A stretch of DNA of 64,000 nucleotides, from assembly GCF_019904155.1 (NCBI RefSeq), contig NZ_JAHCMB010000128.1, positions 81,188 to 145,187 of the forward strand, written 5' to 3'. The stretch is from Paenibacillus sinensis. Lineage in GTDB: Bacteria; Bacillota; Bacilli; Paenibacillales; Paenibacillaceae. Within the stretch, counting starts at the first letter, position 1, and each line of letters starts with the position of its first letter. Shown piece by piece: positions 56,350-64,000 of this stretch. Both the position numbers and the translations under genes were made by a program. Below the pieces are notes generated by a model. The model searched no databases. It was not told where the DNA came from and was given only the letters and a program-made list of their open reading frames with translations.

Positions 56350-57552
56350 ATGAAAGGAAGCTCATCAGGCACTCCCGCCTACCTGAGAAATTTGAATGAA
56401 TGGACGCTTCTTGAGCGGATCATTGCAGACGGACCGCTCTCCCGCGCAGAGCTAAGCCGGCGGACGGGGCTGAGCAAGCCAACGGTATCATCTGCCATTC
56501 TTCAACTGATTGAACGCGGCTTGGTCAGGGAAACCGGGAGGGGAGATAACTCGCAGGGACGGAAATCCACACTGCTCGAATTCAACCGGACCTGTTATTA
56601 CGTGCTCGGAATCGACCTCGGGGCGACCCGGATTCGAACGGCGCTCGGGGATCTGGAGGGGCAGCTCTGTGGCTTCAGGCAGACTCCGATGCCGAAAGAA
56701 GGCATGCAGGGTGCGGAGCTTCAGGCCTTGATTCTGGCCGAAGCGGAGGCTCTGCTGCTGGAGCAGGGCATGACATGGCGCAGCATCCAGGCCGCCACAA
56801 TCGGGATACCGGGCATCGTCGACACGGCATCGGGGGAGGTATCCCAGCTTGTGCCGCCGCTCCCTGGAGCGGAGCAATCGCTCTCGCGGGCGCAGCTGAA
56901 CGCGCTGCTTCCGGTGCGCGTCGAGACGGAGAATGATGTGAATCTGGCCGCGCTGGCCGAATTCACGATACAGGGCGGCGCAGAATCCGGCCCCCTGCTC
57001 TATTTCTCGTTGGGGGAGGGAACCGGCGGAGGTCTGGTTCTGAATGGGGCCATCTTCCACGGCTTCCGGGGAGCGGCCGGCGAGTTCGCCAACATGACGC
57101 TTCACGGAGAGCGAGTGGAGGAGGTTCTCTCCGCAGGCGGGCTGATGCGTCTGGCAGCCCGCTTCGGCGGAGAAGCGGGAGAGAGAGAAGGCCGCTCGCT
57201 GAAGGAGCCCGGAGTGTCGCCGGAAAGATTGATTGAACAGGCACGGGGCGGAGATGCTGCGGCCATGGCTGTAATGGACGCCTATTGCGAACTGCTGGCC
57301 GAAGCACTCATCAATCTCTGCGCCGTGATCGCTCCCGAGACGGTGGTGCTCGGAGGAGGCATCGGTCGCAATGCCGATGTGCTGCTTCCGCGACTCGAGA
57401 GACGGCTGTCCGGATTCTACAGCCGTCCATGCCTGGACGTTACCCGGCATCAGGAGAAGGATGTCGTTCTGGGAGCCATTCAGACAGCGGTACAGGCGGC
57501 TCTTCGGCACATCCGGGAGGCCTATCAATCGTCGTCTCCATCTAATAATTGA
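56350..57552 (+). CDS. ROK-family transcriptional repressor (NagC/XylR type)
   Basis: A 400-residue ROK repressor. The N-terminal winged helix (LLERIIADGPLSRAELSRRT then GLSKPTVSSAILQLIERG) is fused to a sugar-kinase-fold effector domain with GIDLGATRIRTALGDL, TIGIPGIVD, ETENDVNLAALAE and GEGTGGGLVLNG. The zinc motif of ROK proteins is not evident after GAAGEFANM. The ATG at 56350 follows AGGGG. A XylR-like operator and a purine-rich repeat array precede it, suggesting autoregulation. Its stop overlaps the region where the ROK kinase starts, so the two form an operon. Confidence 0.9.
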   Translation: MKGSSSGTPAYLRNLNEWTLLERIIADGPLSRAELSRRTGLSKPTVSSAILQLIERGLVRETGRGDNSQGRKSTLLEFNRTCYYVLGIDLGATRIRTALGDLEGQLCGFRQTPMPKEGMQGAELQALILAEAEALLLEQGMTWRSIQAATIGIPGIVDTASGEVSQLVPPLPGAEQSLSRAQLNALLPVRVETENDVNLAALAEFTIQGGAESGPLLYFSLGEGTGGGLVLNGAIFHGFRGAAGEFANMTLHGERVEEVLSAGGLMRLAARFGGEAGEREGRSLKEPGVSPERLIEQARGGDAAAMAVMDAYCELLAEALINLCAVIAPETVVLGGGIGRNADVLLPRLERRLSGFYSRPCLDVTRHQEKDVVLGAIQTAVQAALRHIREAYQSSSPSNN

Positions 57553-57575
57553 AATTGAACATGGAGGTACTGACC

Positions 57576-58607
57576 TTGACAACCGACAGCAGAGAGTCAC
57601 ACAGCCCTATTTATTGCGCAGGATTGGATATCGGAGGAACCAAGACATTGATTTGTCTGACTGATGAGAATGGAGTCATTCAAACCGAACATAAGCTTGA
57701 GACCAAGCTAAGCCGCGATCCCCGGCAGTTTTTTCTGTGGCTGTTCGTGGAATTGGACCAGTTGTGCCGAACATACGGCTCATCGCTTGCCGCACTCGCC
57801 GGGATCGGCATCGGACTGCCGGGCGTCATGAATGAATCGACGGGCATCCTGTCGAGTGCCCCCGCACTGAATTGGCCGTATGAAGACATAAGGGCTATTA
57901 TTTCCCGCTATTATACCGGCGTTGTCGTACTCGACAATGATGTCAACATGGCTGCGCTTGGAGAGCAGGATGCCGGAGCGGCTGCCGGTGCGGAGCATTT
58001 TATGATGATTACAATCGGAACCGGCATTGGAGGAGCGCTCTTCCTGAACGGACAGCTGTACCGTGGAGCCCGCTATTCCGCCGGGGAAATCGGTTATCTG
58101 AATTTGGGACCCGTGGCAAATGAAAGCATGGGGGGACATGCGGGTGACAAGCCAGAGGACAGCGAATTCGGGCCGTTCGAACTGGTTGTATCGGGAACCG
58201 GCATTGGCAGACAGGCCGCTGAGCTTGTACGGGATGCTTCAGCTGACACGCTGATCCGGAAGCTGGCTTCCGGGACCGTTCCCGAGGCCAGGCATGTGTT
58301 CGAAGCCGCGATGCAAGGAGACGCTGCGGCGGTTTCGATCCTAAACCGGGCTTATGATCTGATGGCGCTAACGATCAAGAACATGCTGATTACCCTTGAT
58401 CTGGAGCTGATTGTGCTTGGCGGAGGCGTCGTTGAGAAGAATGCGGGCTATGAGACGGAGATTGCGGAACGAGTCAGCCGCTACACGCCTCGACTTTCCG
58501 TTCCAATTCGTAGAGCCAAGCTCGGCAACAGCGCCGGCGCTATCGGCGCGGCGGCTGCTGCAAGAAGCAGACTGACGGCGACTGGCCGCAGTCCGATGAC
58601 TCTCTGA
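57576..58607 (+). CDS. ROK-family sugar kinase-like protein lacking the zinc motif
   Basis: A 343-residue ROK protein without a DNA-binding domain. The ATP loop is GLDIGGTKTLICL, the catalytic Asp is in VLDNDVNMAALGE, and GTGIGGALFLNG follows. The usual GEIGH and CxCGxxGC zinc site is absent: the sequence reads GEIGYLNLG and then GPFELVVSGTGIG with no cysteines. The TTG at 57576 is preferred because GGAGG lies 8 nt upstream. Residues for phosphotransfer appear intact, so it may phosphorylate a sugar released by the next gene product; glucokinase or N-acetylmannosamine-kinase type specificity cannot be told from sequence. Confidence 0.85.
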   Translation: MTTDSRESHSPIYCAGLDIGGTKTLICLTDENGVIQTEHKLETKLSRDPRQFFLWLFVELDQLCRTYGSSLAALAGIGIGLPGVMNESTGILSSAPALNWPYEDIRAIISRYYTGVVVLDNDVNMAALGEQDAGAAAGAEHFMMITIGTGIGGALFLNGQLYRGARYSAGEIGYLNLGPVANESMGGHAGDKPEDSEFGPFELVVSGTGIGRQAAELVRDASADTLIRKLASGTVPEARHVFEAAMQGDAAAVSILNRAYDLMALTIKNMLITLDLELIVLGGGVVEKNAGYETEIAERVSRYTPRLSVPIRRAKLGNSAGAIGAAAAARSRLTATGRSPMTL

Positions 58608-58639
58608 TATTAGGTGCATAGGGGAGGACGATCTGAACA

Positions 58640-58768
58640 ATGAAACAGGAAACGGGAATCGTGAGAGGAAGATTTGCGCCCAAGAGCAGAGAGTCGGAAG
58701 TGTTGCTGGTCAAGATGCGCGGGCTTTATCTTTTTACAGGGCTGGCCGGGAGGAGAACTCATGTTTAA
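58640..58768 (+). CDS. Possible 42-residue leader peptide
   Basis: An ATG at 58640 opens a 42-codon frame, MKQETGIVRGRFAPKSRESE and on, that ends 8 nt inside the following gene, a layout compatible with translational coupling. GGGGAGGA lies 12 nt upstream, a long spacing. Basic composition and no recognisable domain. It may be chance. Confidence 0.25.
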   Translation: MKQETGIVRGRFAPKSRESEVLLVKMRGLYLFTGLAGRRTHV

Positions 58769-60491
58769 CAAGCTAACCGCCTTGAACGACAAATGGACCG
58801 AGGAATCGGTCCAGCGGCAAATTATGGACAAGGATAACCGTTATTTTGGGGGCATACGCGATCCGTTTACCGGCGTCGCCTGGCCCAGCCATACCGGCAC
58901 CGCGCTGATCCTGGCAGTATGGACCGGCTCGCTGCTGGGTTCGTCTTCCGGGTATTACAGAAGCCTTGAACTTCTGGCCAGGCTGGAAGAGGGGATGGAT
59001 TTCATGCTGCGCTTTCAGCATGAAGACGGCACCATCTCCCCCGGCTGGACCAATTATCACTCCCCGCCGGACACGGCGTTTGTCGTCGTCGGTCTGGCCA
59101 ATGTGCTCACGCTTCTAAATCGGGAGGAATGGGACAAGCTTGACGATTTAACCGGAAAGGTCGGATTGTTCCTACAGCGGACGATTCCGGCTATGCTGAC
59201 CGGCGGTGTGCATACGCCCAATCACCGGTGGGTGCTTACGGCGGCTCTGGGTTCGCTGTTCCGCATCTTTGGCCTCCCAGAGCTGAAGTCGCGGGCCGAT
59301 GAATGGCTTCGGGAGGGAATGGACATTACGCCTGACGGCGAATGGACCGAGCGGAGCAACGGAATCTACAACACGGTCAGCGACATTATGCTCTATTACG
59401 CTGCGCAGGATCTCGAACGTCCGGAGCTGCTGGAGCCGGTCCGCCGGAATCTGCGGATGATGAAATATCTGGTACATCCTGACGGTGAAGTCGTGACCGA
59501 TTACTCGGGGCGCCAGGACTTCGGTAGCATCCACACGCTTGAGGATTATTATCTCACGTATAAGCTGATGGCCGAGCATGATCAGGACCCCGAATTCGCC
59601 GCCATGGCTGAACTGGCCGGTGCAGGGGTAACGAATCCCGGCTCGCTTCCGAACAACAGCATGCTGGGATTTCTGCTGTATCCGCAAATGCATGCCAATT
59701 CCGTTGCGCCGGGCGAGCTGCCCGTCACTTACCGGAAGGTCATCAACCAGACCTTCAACCGGCAGGAGCTGCTGTCCGGCATCGAGAAGGCCGGTCACGG
59801 CGGCCGGATTTACCATAGCAAGCTGCACACGGAGTTCGGCGCGCCGGTTGCCCGCATCCGCCGGGAGAAGACGAGCGCCACCGTCATGACGGAGACCTCC
59901 TCATTCTTCTCGCTAAGACATGGCAAAGCCCGTCTGCTCGGTGTCCAGCTTGCTTCCAGCTTCGAGCCGGGGCTTATCACCATGACCTCGATGGAGGAAG
60001 CGGGAGATGCTTACAGACTGGAAACTGTCATGGAAAAAGGTTACTACGGCCCGGTTCCGGAGGAGAAGCTGCCGCTTTCCGCCGATGGGCCGTCCAGCCC
60101 CTGGTATCTGCTCCCGCATCAGGATCGCCCGCTAACCCATGCCCAGCGCTGCCGGGTGCATGCTGTCGTCACGGAAACAGACGAAGGCTGGAAGCTGCAT
60201 CTCATTTCGGAGGAGCCGTCCGACGTTTTAACTCAGGTTGTTCTGCTGTTCGGCTCCGAAGGAAGCCTCGAGGGCAAGCTGTTGCCGGCTCCCGGACTGA
60301 GAGACTCCTCGTTCTGGACCGGAGGGAAGCTGCGTTATATGTCCGGGGAAGATTGGATGGAGCTGGACCATGGAGTCCATGACCATATACAGGCCGGGAT
60401 TCGAGGAATGGCGTATCCGGACGGCTGCCTCAAGGTAATCGTCAACCTGATTACGCCACTGGACTACACGGTTACGATCAGGCTTTCATAG
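58761..60491 (+). CDS. Unrecognised probable (alpha/alpha)-toroid protein, possible glycan hydrolase or lyase
   Basis: A 576-residue protein without a signal peptide. The first two-thirds look helical with recurring aromatic motifs (GWTNYHSPPDTAFVVVGLAN, GGVHTPNHRWVLTAALGSLF, EWTERSNGIYNTVSDIMLYY, SIHTLEDYYLTYKLMAEHDQ), reminiscent of heparinase-type or other six-hairpin toroids; the last 180 residues look beta-rich. The paired NHRW and ERSNGIY motifs could form an active site. GGGAGGAG precedes the ATG at 58761. It follows a ROK repressor and a ROK kinase, so it probably acts on an oligosaccharide whose sugar the kinase then phosphorylates. I cannot name the family. Confidence 0.75.
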   Translation: MFNKLTALNDKWTEESVQRQIMDKDNRYFGGIRDPFTGVAWPSHTGTALILAVWTGSLLGSSSGYYRSLELLARLEEGMDFMLRFQHEDGTISPGWTNYHSPPDTAFVVVGLANVLTLLNREEWDKLDDLTGKVGLFLQRTIPAMLTGGVHTPNHRWVLTAALGSLFRIFGLPELKSRADEWLREGMDITPDGEWTERSNGIYNTVSDIMLYYAAQDLERPELLEPVRRNLRMMKYLVHPDGEVVTDYSGRQDFGSIHTLEDYYLTYKLMAEHDQDPEFAAMAELAGAGVTNPGSLPNNSMLGFLLYPQMHANSVAPGELPVTYRKVINQTFNRQELLSGIEKAGHGGRIYHSKLHTEFGAPVARIRREKTSATVMTETSSFFSLRHGKARLLGVQLASSFEPGLITMTSMEEAGDAYRLETVMEKGYYGPVPEEKLPLSADGPSSPWYLLPHQDRPLTHAQRCRVHAVVTETDEGWKLHLISEEPSDVLTQVVLLFGSEGSLEGKLLPAPGLRDSSFWTGGKLRYMSGEDWMELDHGVHDHIQAGIRGMAYPDGCLKVIVNLITPLDYTVTIRLS

Positions 60492-60554
60492 AAGCGGGTC
60501 GCTGGGGTGTTTTAACGATTACCTTGGAGTAACTCCATAGCTCCTGCAGCCTCT

Positions 60555-60592
60555 AAGCTGTCGAGAACGTCTCGGCGGCTTTTTGCTTTTTT
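60555..60592 (+). terminator. Rho-independent terminator of the ROK operon
   Basis: AAGCTGTCGAGA, a 3-nt loop and TCTCGGCGGCTT (two G-U pairs) are followed by TTTTGCTTTTTTT. Confidence 0.75.
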
Positions 60593-60624
60593 TGAATAGA
60601 AAATTATTACTTTTATTGTATATT

Positions 60625-60640
60625 GTGATAAATATCATTC
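60625..60640 (+). promoter_or_regulatory. Fnr/Crp-like box upstream of the activase-like gene
   Basis: TGTGATAAATATCATT matches the Bacillus Fnr-type pattern TGTGA-n6-TCACA at eight of ten positions and contains TGATA-n2-TATCA. It is 48 nt upstream of the start of an oxygen-sensitive type of Fe-S protein, so anaerobic control is plausible. Confidence 0.4.
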
Positions 60641-60687
60641 TTTTAGTGTAAATTAACTGAAAACAAACGGAAGCGGGAGATGTGTTT

Positions 60688-63600
60688 ATGACTATCATCG
60701 CCCAACGGGCGGGCTCCTTGATCATCGGGATCGACATTGGCTCGACCACAGTCAAAGCAACTGTAGTGGACCCGGACAGCAAAGCTATCCTCTGGTCGGA
60801 CTATCAACGCCATCATACGAAGCAGGCGGAGAAAGTAATGGAATTATTGCTTGTCATCGGCAGCAAATTTCCGGACGTCAAGCAGGACAACATTCGCGTC
60901 TTTGCGACCGGCTCCGGCAGCGGGCCTATTGCTCCGCATATCGGAGCTAAATTTGTGCAGGAAGTCAACGCGGTTACCATGGCCGTGGAGCAGCTGCATC
61001 CCGAAGCCGGGAGCGTCATCGAGCTTGGAGGGCAGGATGCCAAGATCATCATTTTCAAGGAGAACAAGGAGACGGGGACCAAACAAGTATTCACATCCAT
61101 GAACGATAAATGCGCATCCGGGACCGGGGCGACGATCGACAAATGCATGATCAAAGTGGGGATGCCTATGGAAGAGGTGGGCAAGCTGCATTTTGATGAT
61201 TCGAAGCTGCACCATGTGGCTGCCAAATGCGGAGTATTTGCCGAGACGGATATCGTGAACTTGGTGAAGAGCGGCATTCCTTCGCCGGAAATCATGTGCT
61301 CGCTGGCAGATGCGATCGTCATGCAGAACCTTTCCGTACTCACGCGCGGCAATACGCTCCGCCACCGTGTGCTGCTCCTGGGAGGACCGAATACGTATCT
61401 GCCCTTTCTGCAGGAATGCTGGCAGAAGCGGATTCCACAGACCTGGCGGGATCGGGGATACGATTATCCGTCCAACGAGGCAATCGAGGACCTGATATTT
61501 GTCCCGGACCACTCGCAGTATTATGCCGCTTACGGAGCGGTTCTGTACGGGCTGCATGAACCGGCGGATGCCGGTCTATACCAAGGGCTGGAGGTGCTGA
61601 AGGCGTATGTTGCACATGGACGCAATGCCAGATTGGGCGAAAAAGCAGGGCCGCCGCTGGCAGGCTCCGCAGACGAGTTGAATCAATTCCGCCTCATCTA
61701 CAGCATTCCCCGGTTCGAGCAGACGGTCTTTGCTCCGGGGGAGAAGGTTAAGGCGGTGATCGGCGTTGACGGCGGGTCCACTTCATCGAAAGCCGTTCTG
61801 GTGGACGAGCAGGGACGGATTCTCCTGAAGGAATACCAGCTCTCCAAGGGGAATCCGCTGGAGGACACGAAGGAAATGCTGCTTCGCATTCGTGACAAGG
61901 TGCGGAAGCAGGGAGCCCAATTGGAGATTATCGGCTTCGGCGCCACGGGATATGCCGCGGATGTTCTGGAACAGACACTGAAGGCGGATGTCAATATCGT
62001 GGAGACCGTCGCCCATATGATGAGTGCGGTCCGTCAATTCGGTGACATCGATGTCATCTGCGACATCGGAGGACAGGATATCAAGGTTCTGTTCCTGAAG
62101 AACGGGGATATCCGAAACTTCAAGCTGTCGAATCAATGCTCGGCCGGGAACGGAATGCTGCTGCAAGCAATGGCCGACCAGTTCGGGATTCCAGTACAGG
62201 ATTATGCAGACACGGCCTTCAGGGCCGGCCTCAGCCCGAAATTTACTTACGGCTGCGCCGTGTTCCTCGACGCGGACCGGGTGAATTTTCAGAAAGAGGG
62301 ATATTCCGCAGAAGAATTGCTCGCCGGACTTGCTCTTGTCCTGCCGAAGAACATCTGGCAGTACGTCGTTCAGATTCCGCGCATGGCCGAACTTGGCCGC
62401 AAGTTCGTGCTCCAGGGCGGCACCCAATATAATCTGGCTGCGGTTAAAGCCCAAGTCGATTACATCATGCAGAGGGTTCAGGATGCCGAAGTTTACATTC
62501 ATCCGCATCCCGGAGAAGCAGGGGCGATCGGAGCGGCAATGGAGACGCTGCGCGTGGTCAAGCGCCGGGGTTATTCGACCTTTCTTGGGCTCGATGCGGC
62601 GATTGACCTCCGCTATGTCAGCCGGAACGATGACTATACCCGCTGCCAGTTTTGTCCCAATCACTGCAGCCGCACCTTCATCGACTCCAGGACGCCGGAT
62701 GGTCAAACCGCCCGCTACATTTCCGGCTTCTCCTGCGAGAAAGGCACGGTGGAAGACCAGGAAGCGGTCGTCAAGCTGATGAAGGAGCGGCAGCAACTGA
62801 GACAGCAGTATCCCAATCTCGTCGAATACGAGGCGCGCCGCATGTTCCAGCATCTCTACGATGCCGAGCCGCTGCCCGAATCGGAGCCAATTTCGCAGGA
62901 GGCTGCCCGCTCGAAGCCAGGCTGGCTTCACGGCTTGCGCGGCAGGCAGTCCAAGCCAGGCCAGATCAGCTTTACGCGCTCTTCCGCAGAGGCGATGGAT
63001 CGGCGAGGCAAGATGCGCATCGGGATTCCCCGGGTACTGAACATTTGGTCAACGGCGCCCTTTTGGCGTACCTATTTCGAAGCGCTCGGCGTAGGCGGAC
63101 GAAACATCGTATTCAGCGATTACACCAGCGAAGGCATGTGGCAGGAAGGCGGGAAGTACGGCTCGATCGACCCGTGCTATCCGTCAAAAATAGCCCAAGC
63201 CCATGTTCACAATTTGCTGTTCAAGCATCATGAGGTTAAGGCGCTGGATATTCTCTTTTTCCCGTGCATCACCCATCTGCCGACCTATTTGAACCATGTG
63301 ATGGATTCATCAAGCTGCCCGGTCGCGGCCGGCGCCCCGAACGTGATCAAGGCCGCTTTTACCAAGGAAGTGGATTTCTTCGCTGCGCGGGGAATTGCGT
63401 ATATGGACCCGGCCGTGACGTTTATCGAACGGAATCTGATGAAAAGACAGCTGTATGACGCGTTTGCGGACATTTTGCAGATCACCGAGGACGAAAGTGA
63501 TTTTGCCGTAGAGCAGGGCTGGAAGGCGATGGAGCAATTCGATGCGGAAATGAAGGAGAAGGGGCGGCTCATCCTGGAGCAGGTTGAACGGGAAAATCGC

Positions 63601-64000
63601 CTCGCCATCTTGATGATCGGGCGTCCCTACCATTCCGATCCGGGTTTGAATCACGGCGTACTTGATGAGTTTCAGGTACTGGGTTATCCCATCCTGTCCA
63701 TGCGTTCGATTCCTACAGACGAAGCCTGGCTGCGCCGCTTCTTCGACGGCGACCTGAGGAGCGGGCGGGTGGCGACCGCGCTTGAAGTCGGCGATGTGTG
63801 GCCGGAGAATTTCAGCGCCAATAGCGCGCAAAAAGTATGGGCGGCCAAGTTCGCTGCACGCCATCCCCATGTGGCGGTGCTGGATCTGTCCAGCTTCAAA
63901 TGCGGTCATGACGCACCGACCTATGGGCTGATCGATTCGATCATCTCCGCGGCTGGCGCCCCTTACTCGGCGCTTCATGAAATCGACGGCAACAAGCCGG
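60688..64000 (+). CDS. Giant 2-hydroxyacyl-CoA dehydratase activase-like Fe-S protein (3' end outside window)
   Basis: An uninterrupted frame from the ATG at 60688 (behind GGGAGATG) runs off the window after 1104 residues; relatives are about 1400. It carries two ASKHA-fold ATPase units of the BadF/BcrA/HgdC type. Unit 1 has GIDIGSTTVKA with cysteines 142 (DKCASGTGA) and 181 (AAKCGVFAETD). Unit 2 has GVDGGSTSSKA with cysteines 484 (NQCSAGNG) and 523 (YGCAVFLDADRV). Both pairs are 39 residues apart, as in HgdC, whose cysteines hold a shared [4Fe-4S] cluster. CQFCPNHC near 653-660 and a dehydratase-like (DUF2229-type) region from about 775 follow. Such proteins couple ATP hydrolysis to low-potential electron transfer in anaerobes; the substrate is unknown. 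Confidence 0.88.
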   Translation, partial: MTIIAQRAGSLIIGIDIGSTTVKATVVDPDSKAILWSDYQRHHTKQAEKVMELLLVIGSKFPDVKQDNIRVFATGSGSGPIAPHIGAKFVQEVNAVTMAVEQLHPEAGSVIELGGQDAKIIIFKENKETGTKQVFTSMNDKCASGTGATIDKCMIKVGMPMEEVGKLHFDDSKLHHVAAKCGVFAETDIVNLVKSGIPSPEIMCSLADAIVMQNLSVLTRGNTLRHRVLLLGGPNTYLPFLQECWQKRIPQTWRDRGYDYPSNEAIEDLIFVPDHSQYYAAYGAVLYGLHEPADAGLYQGLEVLKAYVAHGRNARLGEKAGPPLAGSADELNQFRLIYSIPRFEQTVFAPGEKVKAVIGVDGGSTSSKAVLVDEQGRILLKEYQLSKGNPLEDTKEMLLRIRDKVRKQGAQLEIIGFGATGYAADVLEQTLKADVNIVETVAHMMSAVRQFGDIDVICDIGGQDIKVLFLKNGDIRNFKLSNQCSAGNGMLLQAMADQFGIPVQDYADTAFRAGLSPKFTYGCAVFLDADRVNFQKEGYSAEELLAGLALVLPKNIWQYVVQIPRMAELGRKFVLQGGTQYNLAAVKAQVDYIMQRVQDAEVYIHPHPGEAGAIGAAMETLRVVKRRGYSTFLGLDAAIDLRYVSRNDDYTRCQFCPNHCSRTFIDSRTPDGQTARYISGFSCEKGTVEDQEAVVKLMKERQQLRQQYPNLVEYEARRMFQHLYDAEPLPESEPISQEAARSKPGWLHGLRGRQSKPGQISFTRSSAEAMDRRGKMRIGIPRVLNIWSTAPFWRTYFEALGVGGRNIVFSDYTSEGMWQEGGKYGSIDPCYPSKIAQAHVHNLLFKHHEVKALDILFFPCITHLPTYLNHVMDSSSCPVAAGAPNVIKAAFTKEVDFFAARGIAYMDPAVTFIERNLMKRQLYDAFADILQITEDESDFAVEQGWKAMEQFDAEMKEKGRLILEQVERENRLAILMIGRPYHSDPGLNHGVLDEFQVLGYPILSMRSIPTDEAWLRRFFDGDLRSGRVATALEVGDVWPENFSANSAQKVWAAKFAARHPHVAVLDLSSFKCGHDAPTYGLIDSIISAAGAPYSALHEIDGNKP

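Noticed and set aside
56165..56365. Ser/Phe/Leu-rich minus-strand frames across the purine repeats
   Set aside because: They are translations of the 14-bp repeat itself, have no ribosome-binding site and overlap the ROK start.

Overview
The window reads as a chromosomal stretch of a spore-forming, plant-polysaccharide-degrading Firmicute, most likely Paenibacillus or a close relative. The grounds are surface proteins anchored by S-layer-homology (SLH) repeats, a ger spore-germination operon with a forespore-type promoter, YesM/YesN-type two-component regulators beside sugar ABC transporters, CcpA cre sites, and many TTG/GTG starts behind strong Shine-Dalgarno sequences. No tRNA, rRNA, prophage or CRISPR array was seen. 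The only mobile DNA is a pair of decayed IS3-like scraps near the left edge. The genus call is inference from gene content.

Layout. 1-7.6 kb: a lone secreted discoidin-type domain, two paralogous ArsR-type regulators with an unusual C-terminal domain, then a sugar ABC transporter (lipoprotein plus two permeases) and an intracellular GH43 arabinosidase. 7.7-17.7 kb: a small secreted protein of unknown function, and a minus-strand operon (solute-binding protein, two permeases, histidine kinase, AraC-type response regulator) divergent from a GH36 alpha-galactosidase, with three cre-like sites between them. 18-24 kb: a 1446-residue SLH-anchored GH26 mannanase and a LacI regulator. 24-30.4 kb: a YhgE/Pip-like membrane protein and a four-gene A-C-D-B germinant-receptor operon. 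30.5-39.9 kb: AraC regulator and ThuA-like protein, an aminotransferase, a TetR/ABC-2 exporter divergon, fumarase, an acidic internally duplicated protein and a LacI-type regulator.

40-53 kb: GH13 cyclomaltodextrinase/neopullulanase behind a 300-nt leader; an SLH-anchored YfkN-like double nucleotidase/phosphodiesterase; a quinone-stress-like cluster (DoxX, esterase, class III extradiol dioxygenase) divergent from an XRE-cupin regulator; and a divergent pair of TerD proteins, one fused to a vWA domain and the other to a DEDDh 3'-5' exonuclease. 53-64 kb: GH51 arabinofuranosidase divergent from a third copy of the ArsR-type regulator; a ROK repressor, a zinc-site-less ROK kinase and an unrecognised probable alpha/alpha-toroid protein in one operon; and the first 1104 residues of a giant 2-hydroxyacyl-CoA-dehydratase-activase-like Fe-S protein that runs off the end.

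The main theme is hemicellulose and galactoside use: cell-surface depolymerisation (mannanase), oligosaccharide import (two ABC systems lacking their own ATPase gene) and cytoplasmic exo-hydrolysis (GH43, GH51, GH36, GH13). The most unusual items are the ArsR-plus-beta-domain regulators that sit next to arabinan genes, one with three 10-bp-phased AGTTAACA repeats in front of it; the exonuclease-TerD fusion facing TerD-vWA; and the ROK-ROK-unknown-enzyme operon.
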